From JANRKH01 sp033763595 (lineage in GTDB: Bacteria > Pseudomonadota > Alphaproteobacteria > Rickettsiales > Rickettsiaceae), in contig JANRKH010000009.1 in the NCBI GenBank assembly GCA_033763595.1, positions 1 through 13,410 on the forward strand: a stretch of 13,410 nucleotides of DNA. Reading direction: 5' to 3'. The translations under genes were made by a program, and so were the position numbers. Below, in pieces: positions 7,313-13,358 of the stretch. How positions within the stretch are numbered: the stretch's first letter is position 1; every line of letters begins with the position of its first letter. Under the pieces are notes generated by a model, which worked only from the letters and a program-made list of their open reading frames with translations, did no database searches and was not told the DNA's origin.

Positions 7313-7438
7313 TAAGTACGCGCAAATTATTAATACTCACTTACTTCTATCGTTGGACCTAAAATTCATTTGATGGATTATTTTTTAGATTGGTATTACT
7401 TATCCGCGAGAGCTGTATACGCAAAAGAAATACATCTA

Positions 7439-8278
7439 CTACCATTTCACCTCTGGTGGCAAAGACATCAAAATTGCCTCAACATTACCTCCAGTTTTAA
7501 GGCCAAAAGTTGTTCCACGATCATATAGTAAATTGAATTCAACATATCTACCGCGTTTTCTTAATTGAAACTCTCTTTGCTCTAAAGTCCATGGTAGGTT
7601 CATTTTTTTTCTAACTATATTTGCATATGTTTCCTTAAATGCAAGCCCTACATCTCTTACAAATGCAAAATCATTCTCAAAAGAGCCAGTATTATGGTAA
7701 TCAAAAAAAATTCCACCGACTCCCCTGGGTTCGTTCCTATGTTTTAGAAAAAAATACTCATCGCACTGTTGCTTAAACTTTGTGTAATAAGCCTTATCAT
7801 GCTTATCGCAAGCTTCTTTGAAAGATGAATGAAAATACTCTGTTTCTTCTATATCTTCGTACATAGGGGTTAAATCACCCCCTCCTCCAAACCAATTTTT
7901 TGATGTTTCTATATATCTTGAATTAAAATGAACTGCAGGTACAAGTGGCGATTTCATATGAGCTACTAATGAAATGCCAGTCGCAAAAAAAGATGGGTTA
8001 TCTTCTGCGCCAGGAATCTGCTTTGCAAATTCTTCGGAAAATTCACCATATACGGTAGATATATTAACTCCAACTTTCTCAAAGACTGAGCCGCGCATAA
8101 TTGATATTTCACCGCCTCCTCCGCCCTCTCTGTGCCATTTTTTTCTTTCAAATTTGCCCGGGGTCGCTTCTTCGATATTTGCTATAGTGCAATATTCTTT
8201 CTCTACATCTTCATAAAGACCACATATTTGATTTCTAAGCTCTTCAAAGAAGCTAGATGATTTTTCTTTTTGTGTCAT
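7439..8278 (-). CDS. hemF: oxygen-dependent coproporphyrinogen III oxidase
   Basis: Soluble homodimeric enzyme that oxidatively decarboxylates coproporphyrinogen III to protoporphyrinogen IX with O2, a late step of haem synthesis. From the ATG at 8276-8278 it has 279 residues. Family blocks are clear: WHREGGGGGEISIMRGSVFEKVGVNIS (about 48-74), WFGGGGDLTPMYED (about 129-142), CDEYFFLKHRNEPRGVGGIFFDY (about 171-193) and the near-terminal GRYVEFNLLYDRGTTFGLKTGG. The frame extends upstream to a GTG at 8306-8308 (289 residues). I prefer the ATG because MTQKEKSSSFFEELRNQI gives the usual short lead into the first helix; neither start has a strong ribosome binding site. It ends at SLPPEVKW, lacking the roughly 20 C-terminal residues of the E. 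coli enzyme. Two tandem TAG codons close the frame and no continuation is seen in other frames, so this looks like a natural short form. An O2-dependent enzyme implies an aerobic habit. Confidence 0.97.
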   Translation of the reverse strand: MTQKEKSSSFFEELRNQICGLYEDVEKEYCTIANIEEATPGKFERKKWHREGGGGGEISIMRGSVFEKVGVNISTVYGEFSEEFAKQIPGAEDNPSFFATGISLVAHMKSPLVPAVHFNSRYIETSKNWFGGGGDLTPMYEDIEETEYFHSSFKEACDKHDKAYYTKFKQQCDEYFFLKHRNEPRGVGGIFFDYHNTGSFENDFAFVRDVGLAFKETYANIVRKKMNLPWTLEQREFQLRKRGRYVEFNLLYDRGTTFGLKTGGNVEAILMSLPPEVKW

Positions 8279-8405
8279 GTTAATTTTCTTAGAGAATTTA
8301 TTAATCACTTCAAAATAATTTAGTAGTGCTTTTGATTTTTAATGCTGGTTTTGTATAGATATTTGTACTTTTATATATCAATATTATTACATACACGATT
8401 TATTA

Positions 8406-8434
8406 CTCATACCCAGTTTAAATCCTTGAGTCAA
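8406..8434 (-). promoter_or_regulatory. candidate promoter of hemF
   Basis: On the minus strand, TTGACT (8429-8434), a 17-base spacer and TATGAG (8406-8411). The -35 box matches 5 of 6 and the -10 box about 4 of 6, with ideal spacing. It would give a leader of roughly 120 bases before the preferred ATG. Confidence 0.35.
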
Positions 8435-8518
8435 TTGTTTGGATAATTTGTAATGTAATGTTTTTTGTTCTGTTTTTTATAGGTCGAGCCTCACTCGATA
8501 TGACTCGTCATTAGAACT

Positions 8519-8580
8519 TACTATAAAATATAGTAGGCTTAGCTTAATGCTAATGGCTCATATTTAATTCTTGGTCTTAT
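8519..8580 (-). repeat. degraded MITE-like element copy G
   Basis: TAGTAGGCTT, then scattered identities, then CATATTTAATTCTTGG, follow the order of the inverted copy A1 (TAGTAGGCTT, ATTATTTAAT, CTGGG). No intact termini or target duplication are visible. Probably an old, decayed copy; chance similarity in AT-rich sequence is possible. Confidence 0.35.
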
Positions 8581-8758
8581 TATTATAAGGAGCGAGGTGC
8601 AAATGGATCTTAAACTTGAGCAATTTTGTTAACAATTTTGCTACTATAATAGCATGCCCTCGAAACTCTCGTATAGCAAATACGTAATAGGATCACAGGG
8701 AACTGAGGGCTTGAATGTATTTCTTAGCTGAAAAGACTTTTGAAAGAATTCTCATGAA
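8581..8758 (+). other. intergenic stretch with possible structured RNA
   Basis: This is the middle of the 605-base gap between the hemF ATG (8278) and the next gene. A TATAAT (8645-8650) is followed six bases later by a nested hairpin: outer arms GCCCTC (8656-8661) and GAGGGC (8705-8710), inner arms CGTAT (8670-8674) and ATACG (8680-8684). No -35 of quality is present. Just before it, GAGG and a 9-codon frame (ATG at 8603, MDLKLEQFC) resemble a mini-ORF. No known RNA family was recognised. Confidence 0.3.
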
Positions 8759-8788
8759 AAACTCTGCCACAGACAGTTAGCAGAGTTT
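8759..8788 (-). terminator. intrinsic terminator of the minus-strand gene at 8884
   Basis: A perfect 9-bp inverted repeat, AAACTCTGC (8759-8767) and GCAGAGTTT (8780-8788), with a 12-base loop. On the minus strand the stem runs out into TTTTT (8757-8761), as expected of a rho-independent terminator. It lies about 95 bases after the stop of the 8884-9237 gene. Confidence 0.7.
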
Positions 8789-8883
8789 ATATAGAGGGAT
8801 AGTCGTTTGATGTTACGTAAACTCTTTACAATTTACTTGGAAGTGACAAAATCTAACAAAATTATGTATTATCCTAATTTTAA

Positions 8884-9237
8884 CTAAGCTTCTTGACTGA
8901 AATCTTGCTGAACATCACCTAAGATGTGATTATCCAAATCAACTTCTTGCGATTTTACATATTCGAATAGAGCTATAGACTTTATTACTTTACTTAAGAA
9001 TCCAGGGGTCAGATCAGCTTCTTGCTGGTTGTGATACTCAAGGTCAATTAATGTTTTTGCTACTGCAAGAACCCACGTGGTCTTTATAATATCACTTACA
9101 TAATTGTACTGTGCCGGAAGAAATCTAAAAAAACTATTTGCTGTTCTTAGCCCATAATCTGCCAATATTGCAAGAGTTGAATATTTGAGAAAGCCAGTTG
9201 AGGATTGTTGAATTTGTGTGTTTGTATCTTTAGACAT
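8884..9237 (-). CDS. hypothetical protein, 117 aa
   Basis: Not recognised. The start is the ATG at 9235-9237; the frame is open four codons further, to TTG 9249, but the ATG is better placed after the promoter. The protein has a polar head (MSKDTNTQIQQSST), a central part with two moderately hydrophobic, amphipathic-looking segments (about 14-40 and 50-66, including TTWVLAVAKTLIDL), and an acidic tail (EVDLDNHILGDVQQDFSQEA). There is no signal peptide and no clear transmembrane helix. It is well framed as a transcription unit: a consensus promoter at 9265-9293 and a terminator at 8759-8788. It is the last of three minus-strand unknown genes with similar A/T-rich codon use and may belong with them. 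A real gene is likely; its function is unknown. Confidence 0.65.
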   Translation of the reverse strand: MSKDTNTQIQQSSTGFLKYSTLAILADYGLRTANSFFRFLPAQYNYVSDIIKTTWVLAVAKTLIDLEYHNQQEADLTPGFLSKVIKSIALFEYVKSQEVDLDNHILGDVQQDFSQEA

Positions 9238-9240
9238 TAT

Positions 9241-9275
9241 TTGTACCAATTATATTGTAACCGCATTGTACCAAT
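9241..9275 (-). promoter_or_regulatory. paired direct repeat over promoter and start (possible operator)
   Basis: The 10-mer ATTGGTACAA (minus strand) occurs twice, at 9266-9275 overlapping the -10 region and at 9241-9250 just before the start codon. The copies are 25 bases apart. The position suits a repressor site, but there is no known regulator to match. Confidence 0.35.
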
Positions 9276-9293
9276 AAAAATATGCATTGTCAA
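9265..9293 (-). promoter_or_regulatory. sigma70-type promoter of the 8884-9237 gene
   Basis: On the minus strand, perfect TTGACA (9288-9293), a 17-base spacer and TACAAT (9265-9270, 5 of 6). Transcription would start about 20 bases before the ATG at 9237. This is one of the best promoter matches in the window. Confidence 0.75.
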
Positions 9294-9328
9294 TTGATAA
9301 AATTATATTATTAAAAATTTAATATTTA

Positions 9329-9871
9329 TTAAAGATTATTAGCAGCTAAATTTACGTCACTCTGACTCACCTCCAAGCCTAGTAGATTTGTATTCGACTG
9401 TGTAAGGCCTGTCGTTGCTATATTTGCTGTATATGCGTCAACTGTTTTGCTACCAATCTCTCCAAAACTATTATGTTTTGGGCTAGCATCAGAACCAACG
9501 AATTTATCTACTATAGAAAACATACTATCAATGGTTTTTTCCCTTGATATTATATCTCTTTTGAAAAGATTTAAAGTCTCTTCTGAGTTTAGTTTTACCA
9601 GAGTTCTGTTTAGTTCGTGCAGTGAATCTCTGTTATAAAATGAAAATACTACAGCAAGGGCAATCCATGGATTCTTAAGAATTTTGAGCGCAGCTTCCTT
9701 AGGAAAGGATTTTTCAGAAAGAATGTAATTTGGAACCATAAGTACGGTTTGCGAAGTCGCAAGAGAACATAGCGTAAAAAAAATTATCTCAGAATAACAA
9801 AGAGACACTCTTTCTAAAATAGAAACCGCACATGAAAACAACGAACCCAAAAATAATACAAATTCTATCAT
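9329..9871 (-). CDS. hypothetical membrane protein, 180 aa
   Basis: Not recognised. The ATG at 9869-9871 is preceded by TATAAT (9872-9877) and lacks a ribosome binding site. The N-terminal third is hydrophobic: a likely membrane segment MIEFVLFLGSLFSCAVSIL (1-19) and a second at about 26-47 (SEIIFFTLCSLATSQTVLMV). A third short one (PWIALAVVFSF) is at about 68-78. The rest is polar: a helical stretch with many K, E and L residues (about 80-123) and an S/T/N-rich, low-complexity C-terminus rich in Q, N and G. The shape, a membrane-anchored head with a polar tail, fits an inner-membrane or secreted accessory protein but proves nothing. It lies 91 bases upstream of the 117-aa gene and 70 bases after the stop of the next unknown gene, all on one strand. 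Confidence 0.6.
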   Translation of the reverse strand: MIEFVLFLGSLFSCAVSILERVSLCYSEIIFFTLCSLATSQTVLMVPNYILSEKSFPKEAALKILKNPWIALAVVFSFYNRDSLHELNRTLVKLNSEETLNLFKRDIISREKTIDSMFSIVDKFVGSDASPKHNSFGEIGSKTVDAYTANIATTGLTQSNTNLLGLEVSQSDVNLAANNL

Positions 9872-9941
9872 ATTATATATTTAATAGGGGAGTTTGAATA
9901 AGAGTTCGTATAGAAGTCTCTTTTCTTTGTTAGAAATATTT

Positions 9942-10490
9942 TTACACTTCAGCATAAGTGAGTCCGTAAAAATCTTTTGAAATTAAAGTCGCATCGCTAG
10001 TCTCCAATTCATATTGGGCTGCGGTATAATCATTTTGGATAGATTTGGGTTTTTCAGGAGTTTTCTCTTCTAAAGAATAGCAAAATAAAGAGCAATATAA
10101 CACTCCTAAAAGGTTTAGAAGATTGTTCCAGTTAAAACATACAAACGAGAAAGTTAGTGCGGGAATTGGCGTAAAAACTAAAATATCATCAATCAATTTA
10201 TGTGTTTCATGAGCTGGATCATACTGACGTTTTATAATGTCTAACCCAAAAATCACTATAAAAGCTGATCCGCCTATATATAAGAAGTTATCTTTTGTTC
10301 TCATGTAAAATGCGTAGAATGTTTCTTTTAAATTCAAATTATCAGTTTTTTTTATAGCGCAAGTGTCGCTTTGAGTTCCAGGATTACCTTCCTCCTGAGA
10401 TACAAAATCTATCAAATTATTCCTTATATTATCAATTTTACCTTCTTGAAAAAAAATAATTTCTTGTTTCATAAATAGTTTTGTACACAT
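9942..10490 (-). CDS. hypothetical membrane protein, about 182 aa
   Basis: Not recognised. The frame is open to an ATG at 10538, but the promoter at 10524-10551 overlaps those codons. The usable start is therefore the ATG at 10488-10490 (182 residues) or at 10470-10472 (176); neither has a clear ribosome binding site. From residue 1 of the 182-residue form: a polar N-part to about 65, one membrane segment around 69-86 (FLYIGGSAFIVIFGLDII), a short loop with HETHK, a long hydrophobic region around 102-140 (ILVFTPIPALTFSFVCFNW then LLGVLYCSLFCYSL) that could be one or two helices, and a polar tail of about 40 residues rich in E, K, T and Y. This resembles the 180-aa neighbour in general plan (membrane part plus polar tail) but not in sequence. 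Function unknown. Confidence 0.6.
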   Translation of the reverse strand: MCTKLFMKQEIIFFQEGKIDNIRNNLIDFVSQEEGNPGTQSDTCAIKKTDNLNLKETFYAFYMRTKDNFLYIGGSAFIVIFGLDIIKRQYDPAHETHKLIDDILVFTPIPALTFSFVCFNWNNLLNLLGVLYCSLFCYSLEEKTPEKPKSIQNDYTAAQYELETSDATLISKDFYGLTYAEV

Positions 10491-10523
10491 GTATTTATTA
10501 TTCACTAAAAAAGTGAAATTTCG

Positions 10524-10551
10524 AATATATAAATGCAAAAAAATATGTCAA
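10524..10551 (-). promoter_or_regulatory. sigma70-type promoter of the 9942-10490 gene
   Basis: On the minus strand, perfect TTGACA (10546-10551), a 16-base spacer and TATATT (10524-10529, 5 of 6). The predicted transcript begins near 10517, downstream of the ATG at 10538, which excludes that ATG as a start. A small hairpin, TTCACT and AGTGAA, lies in the leader (10501-10517). Confidence 0.65.
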
Positions 10552-10582
10552 GCCTGTAAATATTTCTTTGATCAACAGGCTT
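10550..10582. repeat. 8-bp inverted repeat overlapping a -35 box
   Basis: AAGCCTGT (10550-10557) and ACAGGCTT (10575-10582) are perfect arms with a 17-base gap. The left arm overlaps the TTGACA of the adjacent promoter by two bases. It could be an operator or an old stem-loop; no T-run follows on either strand. Confidence 0.4.
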
Positions 10583-10812
10583 CTTAAACGTGCTAAATCA
10601 TATGAAAATTGAAGTAAAGCAATTGATCTTGCTAGAAAACATTCATCAACAGCAGAAAAAAGATCAGTGTCATAAAATTTATGAGGAGTGGTAACTATGC
10701 TCTCGATTACCTAGCATCATTATTAACCAGTTAATAATTTATGTTTTTTGCCCTGATAGAGCCAGCTACATAGTTGCCATACCTACCTTTTTATGTTATA
10801 GTCAGAAGCATA
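10583..10812. other. intergenic stretch with a 30-codon frame
   Basis: No confident gene. A plus-strand frame at 10602-10694 reads 30 lysine- and glutamine-rich residues ending IYEEW before TAA. It has no ribosome binding site and no recognised relative; it might be a decayed gene end. The remainder holds nothing I can name. Confidence 0.25.
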
Positions 10813-10815
10813 TAA

Positions 10816-10923
10816 TACCAAATCTCTAGAATTAAATAATACTAGGAGCAAGTCACGAAGCCTACTCTCGTGTAAGCCTTTAGCGACGAGCTAGAAGCAA
10901 TTACTTAAAAATGGGATTTGGTA
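10816..10923 (+). repeat. MITE-like element copy D
   Basis: A 108-bp element from TACCAAATCTC to GGGATTTGGTA, with TAA on both sides (10813-10815 and 10924-10926). The centre is GTAAGCCTTTAGCGACGAGC, with GAAGCAATTACTT before the right end. Its terminal ATGGGATTTGGTATA contains an ATG in frame with the following nuclease ORF. Confidence 0.9.
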
Positions 10924-10961
10924 TAACAGCAAGTAGAGATATAGGAGATATAATTTCAATA

Positions 10962-11849
10962 ATGAATGACCTAATAAGCTTTGATTATGCGATCAAATAC
11001 TTACTTAAAGATAAAGAAGACTATGATATAGTAGAAGGATTCATCTCAGCTATAATATCATGTAAGGGATATAAGCCAGTTAAAATAAAAGCATTACTTG
11101 ATTCTGAGAGTAACAAAGAATCAAAATACTTAAAAAGAAGCATAGCAGATCTTATTGTATGTGATGAAGAAGGTAATAACTTCATCGTAGAGATAGATAG
11201 AACTTATACAGATCTATTTCTAAACAAAGCCCTATTTAATACTTCAAGATTAATTGTAGATAGCTTATCTACATCTCAAGATTACTCCAAGATCAAAAAA
11301 ATATTCCATATTAACTTACTATATTTCGAGTTAGATTCACTAAAGCACCAAGGAATAAAAGGAGCATTAAATCATGGACAAGTAGTATTTCATGAAGTAA
11401 ATAACAATGATCCAATAGATATGCATCTAATAGATAGAAAGATGCATATCTATGATCTTCATAATATATTCCCAGAATATTTCATAATCTCAATTCCATC
11501 ATTTGATGGAATAATAAGAAGAGAGATAGATGAATGGCTATATGTGATGAAAAACTCAAGTGTAAAAGAAGATTTCACTTCCCCTTACATGAAAAAAGTA
11601 GCAGAAAGACTCAGTATACTTTCCATGAATACAAACGAGAGAAGAGTCTATGATGAATATATGATGGAATCCCTAAAAAACAGAGATTACCTAGTATCAG
11701 CAGAAACAAAAGGCAGAGAGGAGGGTCTCGTAGAAGGAGAAGCAATAGGTATCACTAAAATAGCAACGAACATGCTCAAAAAAGGCCACAGCTTAGAAGA
11801 TATAGCAGAATTAACTGGCCTCTCTATTGAGGATATAAAAAACCTATAA
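10962..11849 (+). CDS. Rpn-family PD-(D/E)XK nuclease/putative transposase
   Basis: Matches the plan of the Rpn / PDDEXK_2 family, common in Rickettsiales and often annotated as a putative transposase; characterised Rpn proteins are DNA endonucleases that promote RecA-independent recombination. From the ATG at 10962 it has 295 residues. It opens LISFDYAIKYLLKDK, the typical family head. The nuclease core shows IADLIV with D63 and FIVEIDR with E77 and D79, consistent with the D-(x)n-ExD/Q active site. The C-terminus carries GREEGLVEGEAIGITKIA and SLEDIAELTGLSIEDI, the usual family tail. The frame is open to an ATG at 10911, but those 17 codons encode the end of repeat copy D plus linker, so I take the internal ATG; a GGAG at 10944-10947 lies 14 bases before it. 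It appears intact, between repeat copies D and E. Confidence 0.88.
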   Translation: MNDLISFDYAIKYLLKDKEDYDIVEGFISAIISCKGYKPVKIKALLDSESNKESKYLKRSIADLIVCDEEGNNFIVEIDRTYTDLFLNKALFNTSRLIVDSLSTSQDYSKIKKIFHINLLYFELDSLKHQGIKGALNHGQVVFHEVNNNDPIDMHLIDRKMHIYDLHNIFPEYFIISIPSFDGIIRREIDEWLYVMKNSSVKEDFTSPYMKKVAERLSILSMNTNERRVYDEYMMESLKNRDYLVSAETKGREEGLVEGEAIGITKIATNMLKKGHSLEDIAELTGLSIEDIKNL

Positions 11850-11879
11850 AAAATACATAAAGGGTTATTTTTTTACAAA

Positions 11880-11900
11880 ATACTCAAGAGCTCTGAGTAT
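11880..11900. terminator. possible terminator after the Rpn gene
   Basis: Arms ATACTC (11880-11885) and GAGTAT (11895-11900) enclose AAGAGCTCT, itself partly self-complementary. The stem lies 30 bases past the stop. There is no T-run on the plus strand, while the minus strand runs into TTTTG. A weak call. Confidence 0.3.
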
Positions 11901-12092
11901 GTAATTATAATGCGCAAACTTTTGAAAGTATTTTTGCGAAATAGCTTCACAGTAAAGACCCGATCATTTACAAGTGAAAAAAAGACTCTCTTAGGTCAAA
12001 CTTAAAGAACTTGGTTCATTATAAGCTAGTAGCAACTGCTCTTGGTCTTTTGTGGCTCTCATAGTTTTAAGCTCAACTTGGGAGAATATTCA

Positions 12093-12158
12093 ATGAGTAA
12101 TATAATAAATAATTCCATTAAATTCTTATCTTATCATGGCAGGACATTCGAAGTTTAA
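12093..12158 (+). other. possible 21-codon leader ORF overlapping the yebC start
   Basis: ATG at 12093 follows GGGAG with 8 bases of spacing and encodes MSNIINNSIKFLSYHGRTFE plus one valine before TAA at 12156-12158. The stop lies 22 bases inside yebC, in another frame. yebC has no ribosome binding site of its own, so ribosomes finishing this frame could reinitiate at 12136. It could equally be chance. Confidence 0.3.
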
Positions 12159-12864
12159 AAATATTCAGCATAGAAAAGGTGCACAAGATAAAAAAAGAGC
12201 AAAGCTCTTCACTCGTCTTGTTAGAGAAATAATTACAGCGGCAAGATCGGGCAATCCAGATCCTGAATTTAACCCGAGGCTCAGAAATATTATACTAGAT
12301 GCAAAATCCATGAATCTTCCGAAGGAAAGAATAGATAGAGCCATTGCAAGTGCGACCAACAATGAAGCAACTGAAGATTATAATGAAATCAGGTACGAGG
12401 GGTATGCGCCTGGAGGCATTGCCCTTATTGTTGAAGCACTTACTGATAACAAAAATAGAACAGCCTCGGATGTAAGGTCTAGTTTTGCCAAGTTTGGAGG
12501 TAATCTTGGGGAAACAGGTAGTGTTTGTTTTATGTTTGATCATGTCGGCATAATATGCTACCAAGTCCAAAAACTAAAATCAGAGGAAGCTTTTGAAACG
12601 GCCACTGAAGCAGGTGCTATAGACATAGAATCTGATGATGAATATCATATATTTTATACTGAAAAAGAAGAGTTTGCTCAGGTTCTGGACAATTTGAGAG
12701 CAAAGCTAGGCTCTCCAGAAGAGGCAGTGATAGGCTGGAAGCCCAAAAGTACCATAGAGATCAATGATCAAGACAAAATAGAAAAACTCCAAAAACTTAT
12801 CGAAGCAATAGAAGAAAGTGACGACGTCCAGATGGTTTACAATAACGTGAGTTTTACTCTTTAA
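12136..12864 (+). CDS. yebC: YebC/PmpR (TACO1) family protein
   Basis: Conserved cytoplasmic protein of 242 residues, the normal length. The family was long annotated as a transcriptional regulator; mitochondrial TACO1 and recent bacterial work point to a role in translation, helping ribosomes through difficult (proline-rich) stretches. The signature N-terminus MAGHSKFKNIQHRKGAQDKKRAKLF is clear. So are the conserved NPRLRNIILDAKSMNLPKERIDRAI (about 45-70), EIRYEGYAPGGIALIVEALTDNKNRTASDVRSSFAKFGGNLGETGSVCFMF (about 83-134) and the C-terminal WKPKSTIEI. All three domains appear complete. No Shine-Dalgarno lies before the ATG; the sequence MAGHSK fixes the start. In many alphaproteobacteria the gene sits near ruvC; here the neighbours are mobile DNA. 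Confidence 0.97.
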   Translation: MAGHSKFKNIQHRKGAQDKKRAKLFTRLVREIITAARSGNPDPEFNPRLRNIILDAKSMNLPKERIDRAIASATNNEATEDYNEIRYEGYAPGGIALIVEALTDNKNRTASDVRSSFAKFGGNLGETGSVCFMFDHVGIICYQVQKLKSEEAFETATEAGAIDIESDDEYHIFYTEKEEFAQVLDNLRAKLGSPEEAVIGWKPKSTIEINDQDKIEKLQKLIEAIEESDDVQMVYNNVSFTL

Positions 12865-12965
12865 AGTATATCAAGTCCCATTTGAAATGATCAAATTAAA
12901 TAATCAATAAGAATTGAAACCGGACAGTCGTACTCACATATTTATAGTCTTTTAGGTTGGATTAG

Positions 12966-13013
12966 ATACTAGGCGCGAGGAGAGAAGCCTATGAGTATTA
13001 GGTGAGCGACGAG
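12966..13013 (+). repeat. degraded MITE-like element copy F (core only)
   Basis: ACTAGG, then GAAGCCTA, then TTAGGTGAGCGACGAG appear in consensus order with changes between them. Both termini are missing. It has the GTGAGCGACGAG centre of copies A1, A2 and C and lies 35 bases before the intact left end of copy E. Confidence 0.65.
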
Positions 13014-13048
13014 TCAACAACGTAGCTAATTCAACATAAAAGACTATA

Positions 13049-13152
13049 TACCAAATCTCTAGAATTAAATAATACTAGGAGCAAGTCACGAAGCCTACTC
13101 TCGTGTAAGCCTTTAGCGAGGAGCTAGAAGCAACTACTTAAATGGGATTTGG
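13049..13152 (+). repeat. MITE-like element copy E
   Basis: Starts TACCAAATCTC and is near-identical to D through GTAAGCCTTTAGCG. It has two A residues deleted before ATGGG, and the right end stops at GATTTGG, where the 13-bp tandem array begins. The left flank is ATA rather than TAA, and no right target duplicate remains. Confidence 0.88.
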
Positions 13153-13274
13153 TTCTCTAATTGCGTTCTCTAATTGCGTTCTCTAATTGCGTTCTCTAAT
13201 TGCGTGCCTGTTCTCTAATTGCGTGCCTGTTCTCTAATTGCGTTCTCTAATTGCGTTCTCTAATTGCGTTCCTG
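13153..13274 (+). repeat. tandem array of eight 13-bp units (VNTR)
   Basis: Eight identical copies of TTCTCTAATTGCG start at 13153, 13166, 13179, 13192, 13211, 13230, 13243 and 13256. TGCCTG sits between copies 4-5 and 5-6, and TTCCTG follows copy 8, so units of 13 and 19 bp alternate. The array butts directly onto the truncated right end of copy E. The 13-base period and stops on the minus strand argue against coding. Confidence 0.95.
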
Positions 13275-13358
13275 TCAATAAGAATTTTTCATGCAAACTC
13301 CTTATTTTCATTTTTTGCTATTTTCTATATTCATTGCCATTTTAGCGATCTTTTCCAT
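13275..13358 (-). pseudogene. possible broken gene start(s) at the right edge
   Basis: On the minus strand AAGGAG (13298-13303) stands five bases before an ATG at 13290-13292, an ideal initiation site. The frame is only MKNSY and ends at TGA (13275-13277), exactly where the tandem array begins. Just upstream, 13308-13358 reads MEKIAKMAMNIENSKK then TGA, and the same frame continues back through a TAG (13374-13376) to an ATG at 13407-13409. This looks like a leftward gene or operon interrupted by the repeat block. The original protein is not identifiable. Confidence 0.35.

Noticed and set aside
7439..7500. hemF C-terminus missing compared with the E. coli enzyme, as if truncated
   Set aside because: Other frames beyond the two TAG codons do not encode the missing residues, and I recall rickettsial HemF proteins of about 280 residues, so a natural short form is more likely.
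9872..9877. TATAAT directly before the ATG of the 180-aa gene as a promoter
   Set aside because: No acceptable -35 at 16-18 bases, and a start so close to the ATG would place transcription inside the gene.
10491..10538. Upstream ATG at 10538 as start of the 9942 gene
   Set aside because: A consensus promoter lies across these codons, so they are probably not transcribed.
10602..10694. 30-codon frame in the gap before copy D
   Set aside because: No ribosome binding site and no family resemblance; mentioned as part of the gap only.
13153..13274. Tandem units considered as a CRISPR array
   Set aside because: Units are 13 bp with no or 6-bp repeated spacers; CRISPR repeats are longer with unique spacers, and no cas gene is present.
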